Below, piece by piece: positions 1 to 8,375 of a stretch of 64,000 nucleotides of DNA (the stretch's first letter is position 1; each line of letters opens with the position of its first letter). The notes beneath the pieces were generated by a model that was not told where the DNA came from, made no database searches, and was given only the letters and a program-made list of their open reading frames with translations. Both the position numbers and the translations under genes were made by a program. The stretch is from Oceaniovalibus sp. ACAM 378 (GTDB lineage: Bacteria; Pseudomonadota; Alphaproteobacteria; Rhodobacterales; Rhodobacteraceae): positions 62,001 through 126,000 of the forward strand of contig NZ_VSJK01000001.1 of assembly GCF_008085915.1 (NCBI RefSeq). The letters are read 5' to 3'.

Positions 1-546
1 CTAGCGCTGATCGGAAACGCTCTGGATGCTATGCAGGTGCAACTGTTCCTGGGCAGCGACTCCCAAGACTTGATCCTGACCCGCAGTTGGACACCGGAAA
101 ACCCGGACACGGAAATCCCCGAAGCAGTCTGCGACTGGTCGCCCGATTGCCTGCAACGTCTGGCCGGGGGAAGACCGGTTTTTGTCGACACAGAACCCGG
201 CGAATGTTTGATCCCGACCATGTCCGGCGGTGACCGATTGTGCGGCGTTTTGCGTATTCTTTACGGGGTCGAAGATTCAGCGCTTTACGATCCCGCCCAA
301 CTTGCCCCGATTGGCAATGTGTTGCTGCTGCTGGAACGGCGCGACATTGACATGGAAGCTCGGGAACCGGCAACGCTCGACACGATGGCGGCATACCAGC
401 TTTTGGACCGCAGCGGCGCGGCGCAGCAGGGGTGCGAGACCGTGCAGGGATATCTGGGCGGGCGTTCGGTGGCCCCGGACAACTTCGAGCGTCTTCATCT
501 GCGTCGCCGCTCACCAAAGTTCCGGCCCAAGAGGGCCGAAACCTGA
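1..546 (+). CDS. C-terminal part of an unidentified protein, possibly GAF-like (cut by window edge)
   Basis: The frame is open from the first base of the window to the TGA at 544-546, so the true start is probably outside; the first internal ATG is at 31. About 181 residues are visible. The stretch from RLAGGRPVFVDTE through LCGVLRILYG to IGNVLLLLERR has the alternating strand/helix look of the second half of a GAF sensor domain, ending with an Arg/Lys-rich tail. No catalytic motif is seen. It converges on the reductase gene encoded on the other strand, with only 13 bases between the two stops. The GAF assignment is a guess from pattern; only the existence of a coding region is fairly secure. 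Confidence 0.55.
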   Translation, partial: LALIGNALDAMQVQLFLGSDSQDLILTRSWTPENPDTEIPEAVCDWSPDCLQRLAGGRPVFVDTEPGECLIPTMSGGDRLCGVLRILYGVEDSALYDPAQLAPIGNVLLLLERRDIDMEAREPATLDTMAAYQLLDRSGAAQQGCETVQGYLGGRSVAPDNFERLHLRRRSPKFRPKRAET

Positions 547-559
547 TCGCGCCGCCGGT

Positions 560-1432
560 TCAGCCGATTGATTGCAACCGGCGGAACAGCGCTGACGTGT
601 CCCAGCGCCCGCCGCCCATCTTTTGAACGTCTTTATAGAATTGATCGACCAGCGCAGTGACCGGCAGGCTGGCGCCGTTTTCATCCGCCGCATCAAGGCA
701 GATGCCCAGATCCTTGCGCATCCAGTCGACCGCAAACCCGTGCTCGAACTGATCCTCAAGCATGGTTTCATGGCGGTTGGCCATCTGCCACGATCCGGCA
801 GCGCCCTGAGAAATCACCTCGACCACCGCGCGTCCGTCCAGCCCGGCCTTTTCGGCAAAATGCAGCGCCTCGGACAGACCCTGCACCAGCCCTGCAATGG
901 CGATCTGGTTGCACATCTTGGTCATCTGCCCGGCACCGGTATCACCGATCCGCCGACAGATCCGCGCATAGGCCGCAATCACCGGTTCGGCCCGGGCATA
1001 GGCATCAGCGTCGCCGCCGCACATCACCGACAGCACGCCGTTTTCGGCCCCCGCCTGACCGCCAGAGATCGGCGCATCAATAAAGGCGATCCCGCCCTCG
1101 GCGGCGGCAGCGGCCAGTTCGCGTGTCACTGCCGCGGAGACGGTGGTGTGATCGACAAAAACACTGCCCGCCTCCATTCCGGCAAAGGCCCCGTCTTCGC
1201 CAAGGCAGATGGCACGAAGATCGTCATCGTTGCCAACGCAGGACAGAACAAATTCGGCCCCCTTGGCCGCCGCGCGGGGGGTTGTCGCCGCCGTGCCATT
1301 GTGGGCTTCGACCCAGACACCGGCCTTTTCGCCCGTGCGGTTATAGACCGTTACATCATGCCCGGCCTTTGCCAGATGCCCCGCCATCGGAGCCCCCATC
1401 ACGCCCAGTCCCAGAAACGCCAGTTTCGTCAC
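560..1432 (-). CDS. NAD(P)-dependent oxidoreductase, 3-hydroxyisobutyrate dehydrogenase / tartronate semialdehyde reductase family
   Basis: A cytosolic beta-hydroxyacid dehydrogenase of 290 residues, the usual family length. The Rossmann fold begins at once with GLGVMG (residues 8-13). The family substrate-binding motif DAPISGG is at 119-125 and the presumed catalytic lysine is K172 in GQMTKMCNQ. The frame stays open upstream to 1540, but the GTG at 1432 is chosen because a purine-rich GGGGGAGAAAAGG lies just before it and the protein then starts in register with the family. Known members reduce or oxidise 3-hydroxyisobutyrate, tartronate semialdehyde or related acids; the substrate cannot be decided here. 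It is divergent from the acylase gene at 1503. Confidence 0.9.
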   Translation of the reverse strand: MTKLAFLGLGVMGAPMAGHLAKAGHDVTVYNRTGEKAGVWVEAHNGTAATTPRAAAKGAEFVLSCVGNDDDLRAICLGEDGAFAGMEAGSVFVDHTTVSAAVTRELAAAAAEGGIAFIDAPISGGQAGAENGVLSVMCGGDADAYARAEPVIAAYARICRRIGDTGAGQMTKMCNQIAIAGLVQGLSEALHFAEKAGLDGRAVVEVISQGAAGSWQMANRHETMLEDQFEHGFAVDWMRKDLGICLDAADENGASLPVTALVDQFYKDVQKMGGGRWDTSALFRRLQSIG

Positions 1433-1502
1433 GCCTTTTCTCCCCCGATTAAATCGCCTAGTCCTAACTAACCCATCGCTCCCATTGGTCAACCGAGGTT
1501 TC

Positions 1503-3959
1503 ATGTCACTCGCCTTTCGCTGGCTTTTGCGTATCTTCACCGGGCTGACCGCCTTGACACTGATTGCGCTCTTTGTCGTTTATCAGTTCACCGCGCGCTC
1601 CCTGCCCGACTATTCCGCCCGCTATACCGCGCCTGAACTGTCGGGCCCGGTGGAAATCGTGCATGACAACGCCAGCGTGCCGCATATTTTTGGAAGCACG
1701 GACGCCGACGTTTATTTCGGGTTGGGATTTGCCCATGCGCAGGACCGGCTGTGGCAAATGACGATGCTGCGGCGCACCGCACAGGGGCGTCTGTCCGAGA
1801 TTTTCGGCGCGCGCACTGTGCGGACCGACGATCTGCTGCGGCGGCTCGACATCTACAATCTTGCTGTGCAGTCGTTCGAGGCGCAGTCAGGCGAGACAAA
1901 GATCGCCCTCAGGGCCTATGCTGCCGGGGTCAATTCCTGGCTGGAGCAGGTGAACGACGGGGCGCGGGGGCGCGGCGCACCGGAATTTTTCCTGTTCTCG
2001 CCCGAACTCGCCCCATGGCAGCCCGCTGACAGTCTGGCGATCATCAAACTGATGGGGCTGCAACTGTCATCGCATCTGGAGAACGAGGTGCTGCGCGCCC
2101 GGACCTCGCTGATGCTGCCTGATGAACGGGTCCGCGACATTCTGCCCGATGCCCCCGGCAGCGGAGTGGCCGCGCTGCCGGAATATGCCGCGCTGTTTCC
2201 CTCGGTGCCACGCTTTGCCGCCGGCGATCCGACGCCCCGCGATCCGCTGTCGCCGTTCAAGTCACGCGCCTTTGCCGGTGCATCGAATGCCTGGGCCGCG
2301 GCCCCCGAACGGTCGGCCGCGGGCGGGACGCTTTTGGCCAATGACCCGCATCTGGGATTCACCGCACCGACAATCTGGTATCTGGCGCGCCTTGAGCTTC
2401 AGTCAGGCGGTGTGATCGGTGCGACGATTCCGGGGATACCGGTCATCCTGGCCGGACGTTCGGCGCGGCTCGGATGGGCGATCACATCTGCCTATGTCGA
2501 CGATCAGGATGTTCACATCGAAAAACTGAACCCCGACAACCCCGAAGAGGTGCTGACCCCTGAGGGCTATAAAAAGCTGCGCAGCCGTACTTCGATCCTC
2601 CGGGTCAAGGACGAAGATCCACGCAGCCTGACCCTGCGCTGGTCCGAAAACGGTCCGATCCTGCCCGGCAGTCACTATGATCTGGCCACAGTCACGCCGC
2701 CCGGGCATGTGGCGTCGCTTGCCTGGACAGTGCTGTCTCCGGCCGACACATCGCTGACCGCAGCCATGGAGCTGATGCAGGCCGGGACAATTGCCGAAGG
2801 TATCGCGGCGGGCGAAGGTTTCATCGCCCCGGCGCAGAACCTCACGCTGGTCGATGCGACGGATATCGCGATGAAAACCATTGGAGCGATGCCCCGCCGC
2901 GACGAGGGACACCAGAGTCTTGGCCGGATGCCGACACCCGGCTGGCTGGCCGAAAACCGCTGGCAAGGCCGGCTGCCCTATGCGGCCAATCCCGAATTTC
3001 TGTCACCTGCCGGGGGAATTCTGGGCAATACCAACAACAAGACCGTCGATCGGCCGTTTCCCCTGCATGTCAGTTGGGAATGGGGCGACACCCAACGGAT
3101 CGAACGCTGGCGCCGGTTGATGCAATCGCGCGAGGTGCATACGCGCGAAAGTTTCATCGAAGCGCAACTGGACACGGTCAGCCCGACGGCGCGCACCCTG
3201 TTGCCGTTGGTGGCGGCCGATCTGTGGTTCACCGGCGATCCGGCCCCCGAAGGCACTCCCGAACGATTGCGTCAGCGGGCGCTGGAGCTGCTGGCGGGTT
3301 GGAACGGCGAGATGAACGAACATCTGCCCGAGCCGCTGATCTATGCTGCATGGATGCGGGCCTTGCAGGAACGGCTGATCCGCGATGAGTTGGGGCCGCT
3401 GTCCGCCGAATTCAATCACATCGACCCGGTGTTCATCGAGCGGGTGTACCGCGATACCGAAGGTGCTGCGGTGTGGTGTGACGTGTTGCAATCGGCGCCG
3501 GTCGAAACCTGCTTTGACATCTCGCGCCAATCCCTGGACGAAGCGCTGATCTGGATCGCTGAACGGTACGGGACAGCGCTTGAATCCCTGCGCTGGGGCG
3601 ATGCCCATGAAGCGACACAGGATCACCCGGTTCTGGGAACGACACCGATCCTGTCGTGGTTCGTGAATATCCGTCAATCCACCAGCGGCGGCGACAATAC
3701 CCTGCGACGTGGCCGCACCAGCGGCACCGGCCGCGATCCGTTCCAGAATGTGCATGGGGCCGGATACCGGGGCGTCTATGACTTTGCCGATCCGGACAGT
3801 TCGGTATTCATCATCTCGACCGGGCAATCGGGGCATCCGCTGTCGCGTCACTATGACGATCTGGGCGAGTTGTGGCGGCGGGGCGAATATATCCCCATGT
3901 CGCTCGACCCAGACCTGGCCAGGGCGGCGGCGGTGGGGATCACGACATTGACGCCGTGA
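1503..3959 (+). CDS. Penicillin acylase family protein (Ntn-hydrolase)
   Basis: An N-terminal-nucleophile hydrolase precursor of 818 residues. A hydrophobic segment at about residues 5-27 serves as signal or anchor, so the enzyme should be periplasmic. Family members cleave themselves into a small and a large chain; the new N-terminal serine of the large chain is predicted to be S261 in FAGASNAWAAAPE, followed by the characteristic LLANDPHL. The family hydrolyses amide bonds of beta-lactams, N-acyl-homoserine lactones or other acylated amines, and sequence alone does not tell which. ATG 1503 is preferred over the TTG at 1485 because GAGG lies just upstream. A run of short repeats begins in its stop codon. 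Confidence 0.9.
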   Translation: MSLAFRWLLRIFTGLTALTLIALFVVYQFTARSLPDYSARYTAPELSGPVEIVHDNASVPHIFGSTDADVYFGLGFAHAQDRLWQMTMLRRTAQGRLSEIFGARTVRTDDLLRRLDIYNLAVQSFEAQSGETKIALRAYAAGVNSWLEQVNDGARGRGAPEFFLFSPELAPWQPADSLAIIKLMGLQLSSHLENEVLRARTSLMLPDERVRDILPDAPGSGVAALPEYAALFPSVPRFAAGDPTPRDPLSPFKSRAFAGASNAWAAAPERSAAGGTLLANDPHLGFTAPTIWYLARLELQSGGVIGATIPGIPVILAGRSARLGWAITSAYVDDQDVHIEKLNPDNPEEVLTPEGYKKLRSRTSILRVKDEDPRSLTLRWSENGPILPGSHYDLATVTPPGHVASLAWTVLSPADTSLTAAMELMQAGTIAEGIAAGEGFIAPAQNLTLVDATDIAMKTIGAMPRRDEGHQSLGRMPTPGWLAENRWQGRLPYAANPEFLSPAGGILGNTNNKTVDRPFPLHVSWEWGDTQRIERWRRLMQSREVHTRESFIEAQLDTVSPTARTLLPLVAADLWFTGDPAPEGTPERLRQRALELLAGWNGEMNEHLPEPLIYAAWMRALQERLIRDELGPLSAEFNHIDPVFIERVYRDTEGAAVWCDVLQSAPVETCFDISRQSLDEALIWIAERYGTALESLRWGDAHEATQDHPVLGTTPILSWFVNIRQSTSGGDNTLRRGRTSGTGRDPFQNVHGAGYRGVYDFADPDSSVFIISTGQSGHPLSRHYDDLGELWRRGEYIPMSLDPDLARAAAVGITTLTP

Positions 3960-4019
3960 TTGGGCGCCGTAATTGGGTACCGTGACTGTGGTGCTGTGAC
4001 TGGGGTACGGTGATTGGGG
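3952..4019. repeat. Degenerate 13-14 bp tandem repeat, five units
   Basis: Five head-to-tail units fill the gap between two convergent genes: CGCCGTGATTGGG, CGCCGTAATTGGG, TACCGTGACTGTGG, TGCTGTGACTGGGG and TACGGTGATTGGGG. The first unit contains the stop codon of the acylase gene, so the array looks like slippage-type duplication of the 3' end of that gene followed by drift. Confidence 0.7.
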
Positions 4020-4037
4020 CGCCGTCTTGCGGCGCCC
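4017..4037 (-). terminator. Hairpin downstream of pgi
   Basis: GGGCGCCG and CGGCGCCC form a perfect 8-bp stem around the loop TCTTG, seven bases past the pgi stop. No T-run follows on either strand, so it is either a weak terminator or an mRNA 3'-end stabiliser. Confidence 0.4.
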
Positions 4038-4043
4038 GCAGGA

Positions 4044-5648
4044 TCAGTCGGCGCGGCGGCGGATATAATCGACCAGAGCGCGCGTTGACCCGTCCTTGTC
4101 CGCCGCGTCTTTTTCACCCGTGACGACGGGCTGCAGCGCGACGGCCAGTTCCTTGCCCAGTTCGACGCCCCACTGGTCGAACGAATTGATCCCAAGCATC
4201 ACGCCTTCGACAAAGACCCGGTGTTCATACAGCGCAATGATCTGGCCCAGAACGAATGGGGTCAGTTGCGGATAGGCCAGCGTGGTCGACGGACGATTGC
4301 CCGGAAAGACCCGGTGGCGGGCCTGACGGTCAAGCTCGTCCCCGGTGAAACCCTTTTCAGCCATCAGCGCGCGGGCCTGTTCAAATGTGCGACCGCGCAA
4401 CAATGCCTCGGACTGGGCCAGACAATTGGCGATCAGCAGGGTGTGCTGATGCGCAAGGTCGACCTCGTGCCCGTTCGCGCCGATCATGAATTCACAAGGC
4501 ACGACGCGGGTGCCCTGGTGAATCAATTGATAAAATGCGTGCTGCCCGTTGGTGCCCGGCTCGCCCCAGACCACAGGCCCGGTGTTCACCGGCACATCGC
4601 TGCCGTCCATCGCTACGGATTTGCCGTTGCTCTCCATCTCAAGCTGCTGAAGATACGCCGGAAGTCGCAACAGGCGCTGCTCATAGGGCAGCACGGCGCG
4701 GGTCGCATAGCCGCAGCCCTGATTGTGCCAGATACCGATCAGAGCCAGCATCACCGGCATATTCTCCAACGGTTTCGCGGCGCGGAAATGGATATCCATC
4801 GCCTCGCCGCCAGCCAGAAACGCGCGGAAGGCGTCGCGCCCCACAGCGATCATCAAGGGCAGGCCGATCGGCCCCCAGATCGAATATCGCCCGCCGACCC
4901 AATCCTCGAACCCGAACACCCGGTCGGGCGCAATGCCGAAAGCGGCGGTCTTTTCCGCCGCGCTGGACAGGGCAGCGAACTGTGCGCCGGTGTTGGTGAC
5001 CGTTTCGCTCATCCACGCTTTTGCAGTGGCGGCGTTGGTCATGGTTTCAATGGTGGTAAAGGTCTTTGAGGCGACAATCACCAGCGTAGTCGCCGCATCC
5101 AGCCCGCGCAGAGTGTCGGCGATATGGGCGCCATCGACGTTGGAGACATAATGCACGCGCGGCCCGTCGTGGTAAGGCGCAAGCGCCAGAGTGGCCATCA
5201 CCGGGCCAAGATCCGAGCCGCCGATGCCGATGTTGACCACATCGGTGATCGCGCCGCCCTGCCCCGTGAACGTGCCGTTGCGCACGGATTCGGCGAAATC
5301 GCCCATCCGGTCCAGTGTCGCCAGAACTCCCGGCATCACATCGGCGCCGTCCACCATGACCGGCGTGGCCGACAGGTTGCGCAGCGCGGTGTGCAAGACG
5401 GCGCGCCCTTCGGTGTCGTTGATCGGCGCACCCGAAAACATCGCGTCGCGCTTGGCCTCCAGCCCTGCCTGATCGCAGAGCGACACCAGCAGATCACGGA
5501 TTTCGCCGTCGATGTTTGTCTTGGAGTAATCGAACAGAAGATCACCAGCCGAGACTGAAAATTCACCCGCCCGCCCGTCATCAAACAGCGACAGGATCGG
5601 GCGGTCGGCAACGGCTGCGGCGGCGCCGGAAAGCGCGGTCCAATTCAT
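4044..5648 (-). CDS. pgi: Glucose-6-phosphate isomerase
   Basis: Interconverts glucose 6-phosphate and fructose 6-phosphate in the cytosol. The 534-residue product carries the phosphate-binding [11 protein letters not shown] at about 139-149, then [12 protein letters not shown], the [13 protein letters not shown] segment and the C-terminal signature [11 protein letters not shown] near residues 490-500. ATG 5648 is chosen because GGGGGA lies about 9 bases upstream; an in-frame ATG at 5663 (five residues longer) is possible. It is the last gene of zwf-pgl-pgi, 16 bases after the pgl stop. In a bacterium using the Entner-Doudoroff route, Pgi mainly returns fructose 6-phosphate to the oxidative branch or makes glucose 6-phosphate during gluconeogenesis. 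Confidence 0.97.
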   Translation of the reverse strand: MNWTALSGAAAAVADRPILSLFDDGRAGEFSVSAGDLLFDYSKTNIDGEIRDLLVSLCDQAGLEAKRDAMFSGAPINDTEGRAVLHTALRNLSATPVMVDGADVMPGVLATLDRMGDFAESVRNGTFTGQGGAITDVVNIGIGGSDLGPVMATLALAPYHDGPRVHYVSNVDGAHIADTLRGLDAATTLVIVASKTFTTIETMTNAATAKAWMSETVTNTGAQFAALSSAAEKTAAFGIAPDRVFGFEDWVGGRYSIWGPIGLPLMIAVGRDAFRAFLAGGEAMDIHFRAAKPLENMPVMLALIGIWHNQGCGYATRAVLPYEQRLLRLPAYLQQLEMESNGKSVAMDGSDVPVNTGPVVWGEPGTNGQHAFYQLIHQGTRVVPCEFMIGANGHEVDLAHQHTLLIANCLAQSEALLRGRTFEQARALMAEKGFTGDELDRQARHRVFPGNRPSTTLAYPQLTPFVLGQIIALYEHRVFVEGVMLGINSFDQWGVELGKELAVALQPVVTGEKDAADKDGSTRALVDYIRRRAD

Positions 5649-5664
5649 CAAGCGATCCCCCATC

Positions 5665-6342
5665 TCATGCCGCCCAATGTACCGTCGCATTGCCCAGCAC
5701 CAGTGATATCGGCGCCTCGGACGGCGCAAGGCTGACGGCCTTTTCCAGTGCTGCGCGCTTGCCTGCTCCGGTGATCAGGATATGGGTCGACATCGCCTCG
5801 CGCATCGCGCTGGCGGTCAGGGTGATGCGGGGTTCCAACCCCTCGGGCGCATCCACTGCCATCAGCGGCGCGTCGGTCGACAGTGCTTCCTCAAGCTGCG
5901 GCGATCCGGGAAACAGCGATGCAGTGTGCATATCGTCGCCCATGCCCAGCAGCAGGATCGAGATCGGCAGGACCGGGGTGACCCGCGCGATCAGCTCTGC
6001 GAGATCCGCCCCCGGTTCACCCGCGTCGGGCCCATCCGGCACCAGCCGCACAAAGTTCGCCCCGGCAGCCTTGCCCACCAGCAAATGATTGCGCAGCAAT
6101 CGTTCGTTCGAGCGCAGGTGATCGGCCGGAACCCGGCGTTCGTCGGTCAACAGGACATTGACCCTGCTCCAATGCAGCGACGTGTCCGACAGCATGTCGA
6201 ACAACGGTCCCGGAGTGCTCCCACCCGGTACCGCCAGCGTTGCAGTGTCATTGGCGATCAGATTGGTCGAAAGCTCGCTTGCCATGGCGTCGGCAAGCCG
6301 CATCATCAACATTTCACGGTCGGAATATTCGATCAGGTTCAT
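5665..6342 (-). CDS. pgl: 6-phosphogluconolactonase
   Basis: Hydrolyses 6-phosphogluconolactone to 6-phosphogluconate, the step after Zwf. The 225-residue protein is of the DevB/NagB-like type: the sugar-phosphate loop VPGGSTPG is at residues 38-45, LLTDERRVP follows at 64-72 and [14 protein letters not shown] is at 133-146, all diagnostic of this family. Its ATG overlaps the zwf stop by four bases (6339-6342), which points to translational coupling. Middle gene of the operon. Confidence 0.95.
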   Translation of the reverse strand: MNLIEYSDREMLMMRLADAMASELSTNLIANDTATLAVPGGSTPGPLFDMLSDTSLHWSRVNVLLTDERRVPADHLRSNERLLRNHLLVGKAAGANFVRLVPDGPDAGEPGADLAELIARVTPVLPISILLLGMGDDMHTASLFPGSPQLEEALSTDAPLMAVDAPEGLEPRITLTASAMREAMSTHILITGAGKRAALEKAVSLAPSEAPISLVLGNATVHWAA

Positions 6343-7802
6343 CCCTTGATCTCCCTCCAGCGTCGTCCTTCGCGCATCATAAGCATCTGCGCATCTTCAG
6401 GCCCCACAGTGCCCGGCTCATAGGGTTTTGGCGCCTCGCCGCGTTCTTCCCAACCCTCGATGATCGGGTCGGTCCAGGCCCAGGCGGCCTCAACCTCGTC
6501 GCCGCGCATGAACAGGGTCTGGTTGCCCCGGATCACATCCATGATCAGGCGTTCATAGGCCTCGGGCACGTCTTCGGCGTCAGGCCCAAAGGCATCGGCA
6601 AAGCTCATGTCCAAGGGCACATCCATCAGACGCATGCCCCCCGGCCCCGGCTCCTTGATCGTGACACCAAGCGTCATGCCTTCGTTGGGCTGCAAACGGA
6701 TGGTCAGGATATTGCGGTGCGTGCCGGCCTCTTGATCGAAAATCAGATGCGGCGCGTCCTTGAACACCACGGCAATTTCGGACGCCCGGCTTTTCAGCCG
6801 CTTGCCCGTGCGCAGATAGAACGGCGTGCCCGACCAGCGCCAGTTGCTGACGTTGATCTTCATTGCGATGAAGCTCTCGGTCAGACTGCGCTCGTTTTCC
6901 GCATCGTCGCGATAACTTGGCTGGTCGCCCGCGGCGGCATACTGACCGCGCACGATATGGTGCGGCAGAACCGGATCAAGCGAGCGGATGACCTTCAGCT
7001 TTTCGTCACGCACCGAATCCGGATCAAAGCGGCTGGGCGGTTCCATGGCAATCAGACACAGAAGCTGCATCAGGTGGTTCTGGACCATATCCCGCATGGC
7101 ACCGGATTTGTCGTAATACGCGCCGCGCCCACCCACACCGACCGTTTCGGCCACGGTGATCTGGATGTGATCGACGTATTGCGCGTTCCACAACGGCTCG
7201 AACAGCATGTTGCCAAACCGCACCGCCATCAGGTTCTGTACTGTCTCCTTGCCCAGATAGTGATCGATCCGGTAAACCTGACTTTCCGAGAAATGTTCCG
7301 CAAGGGTCGCGTTCAGAGCCTTTGCGCTGGCCAGATCGCGACCAAACGGCTTTTCAACAACGATCCGCGAATCGTCGTCGGCCAGACCGTATTTGTGGAG
7401 CCGCTCTGCCAAAGCGCCGAACAGCGACGGACCGACCGAGAAATAATAGGCCGAGATCACATCTTTGCGCACGAGTTTTGCAAGATCTTTCCAGCCGCCG
7501 TCGCCGGTGGCGTCAATCGTGACAAAATGCAATCGCTCCAGAAACGCATCAAGTGTCGCATCGTCACGGTCTTCGGTGCGACCGCTTGGCGCGAATTCGT
7601 CAATCGCGCTGCGCACGAAATCACGATATCCGGCATCGTCGTAATCGCTGCGTGAAGCGCCGATCACGCGGGCCGTATCGGGCATCTGCCCGCCAACGAA
7701 CCGCCGAAACAGACCCGGAAGGATCTTGCGACGCGCCAGATCGCCGGTGCCGCCGAAAATGACCAGATCGAATGCCTCGACTGGAATGACCCGTGAAACC
7801 AT
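6339..7802 (-). CDS. zwf: Glucose-6-phosphate 1-dehydrogenase
   Basis: Oxidises glucose 6-phosphate to 6-phosphogluconolactone with NADP+ or NAD+, the entry to the Entner-Doudoroff and oxidative pentose phosphate routes. At 487 residues it is normal length. The dinucleotide-binding motif IFGGTGDLARRK starts at residue 15 and the active-site signature RIDHYLGKE begins at R178, with H181 in the expected place. First gene of zwf-pgl-pgi; GAGG lies 6 bases before the ATG. A perfect 12-bp palindrome 39 bases upstream of the start is a likely operator for a LacI-type regulator. Confidence 0.97.
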   Translation of the reverse strand: MVSRVIPVEAFDLVIFGGTGDLARRKILPGLFRRFVGGQMPDTARVIGASRSDYDDAGYRDFVRSAIDEFAPSGRTEDRDDATLDAFLERLHFVTIDATGDGGWKDLAKLVRKDVISAYYFSVGPSLFGALAERLHKYGLADDDSRIVVEKPFGRDLASAKALNATLAEHFSESQVYRIDHYLGKETVQNLMAVRFGNMLFEPLWNAQYVDHIQITVAETVGVGGRGAYYDKSGAMRDMVQNHLMQLLCLIAMEPPSRFDPDSVRDEKLKVIRSLDPVLPHHIVRGQYAAAGDQPSYRDDAENERSLTESFIAMKINVSNWRWSGTPFYLRTGKRLKSRASEIAVVFKDAPHLIFDQEAGTHRNILTIRLQPNEGMTLGVTIKEPGPGGMRLMDVPLDMSFADAFGPDAEDVPEAYERLIMDVIRGNQTLFMRGDEVEAAWAWTDPIIEGWEERGEAPKPYEPGTVGPEDAQMLMMREGRRWREIKG

Positions 7803-7840
7803 TGTTATCCTCGTGTCTTTTGCCCGACCGCTGCCGGTCT

Positions 7841-7852
7841 GTTAGCGCTAAC
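7841..7852. promoter_or_regulatory. Palindromic operator GTTAGCGCTAAC before zwf
   Basis: A perfect 12-bp palindrome between a possible promoter and the zwf start. A related half-site (GTTAGAGCGCC on the minus strand) lies at 7865-7874. The symmetrical centre AGCGCT is typical of LacI-family sites. From memory, the LacI-type regulator CceR of Rhodobacter sphaeroides, which controls Entner-Doudoroff and gluconeogenic genes, recognises a very similar palindrome; that identity is inferred. Confidence 0.7.
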
Positions 7853-7889
7853 CAGTTTCCGCTGGCGCTCTAACCGCTTCGTTTGACAG

Positions 7890-7917
7890 AGTCTAGCACG
7901 GCACGCGGGGTGCACAA
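7890..7917 (-). promoter_or_regulatory. Possible zwf-pgl-pgi promoter
   Basis: On the minus strand TTGTGC (7917-7912) and TAGACT (7895-7890) are 16 bases apart and could serve as -35 and -10 elements. Matches to the consensus are partial. The palindrome at 7841 would then sit downstream of the start of transcription, a position suited to repression. Confidence 0.3.
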
Positions 7918-7952
7918 CTGTGTCAAAGACGGCGCGCAGGGTTTAGGCAGCC

Positions 7953-8375
7953 TTCTTACCGGTTGACCGGTGATGTGCACCTCGTCGCGAATAGTGGTAA
8001 AGCGAAGCGGCGCGAAACGTCCGTCAGTGCCGGCCTGCACCCTGCCGCCATACGACCCGGAATTCGAACTGGGCGAGATTCTGGAACAGCCCGGGCAGGC
8101 CGTCGCGCTGAACCATCACCATTGCGCAAAATTCTGCGTTCTGGGCGGGGCCAGCTGTTCTGCCTGATGCATTTGCCTGATGCTTTGAGCGAATGCTGCG
8201 GGACGGCGGGTGGGGCGTCGGCGCAGCCGCGCGACATCCGGTGTCATTGCCAACCCCATAACTATGCCCTTTCAATCCCGGCGCAGCGCGGATGATCAGA
8301 CGCCAAGGTCGCCAGCCACATCAACCGCGCGATCACCGCAAATTGCTCAGATGGTCCGGTGAATGAACGGATCGC
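7953..8375. other. Intergenic stretch with no convincing gene
   Basis: The 573 bases between zwf and the sulfotransferase-cupin gene hold the zwf regulatory region at one end. The rest has only short frames (7970-8167 plus, 8024-8275 minus) without a good ribosome site or recognisable family. The minus-strand frame contains protein-like runs such as LPGLFQNLAQFEFRVVWR, so a decayed gene is possible but not shown. Confidence 0.4.

Noticed and set aside
521-540. Hairpin CGGCCC-AAGA-GGGCCG as a terminator for the reductase gene
   Set aside because: It lies inside the end of the plus-strand coding frame and has no T-run on either strand; too weak to call.
6240-7655. 471-codon open frame opposite zwf
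   Set aside because: Antisense shadow of zwf; composition typical of reversed high-G+C coding sequence.
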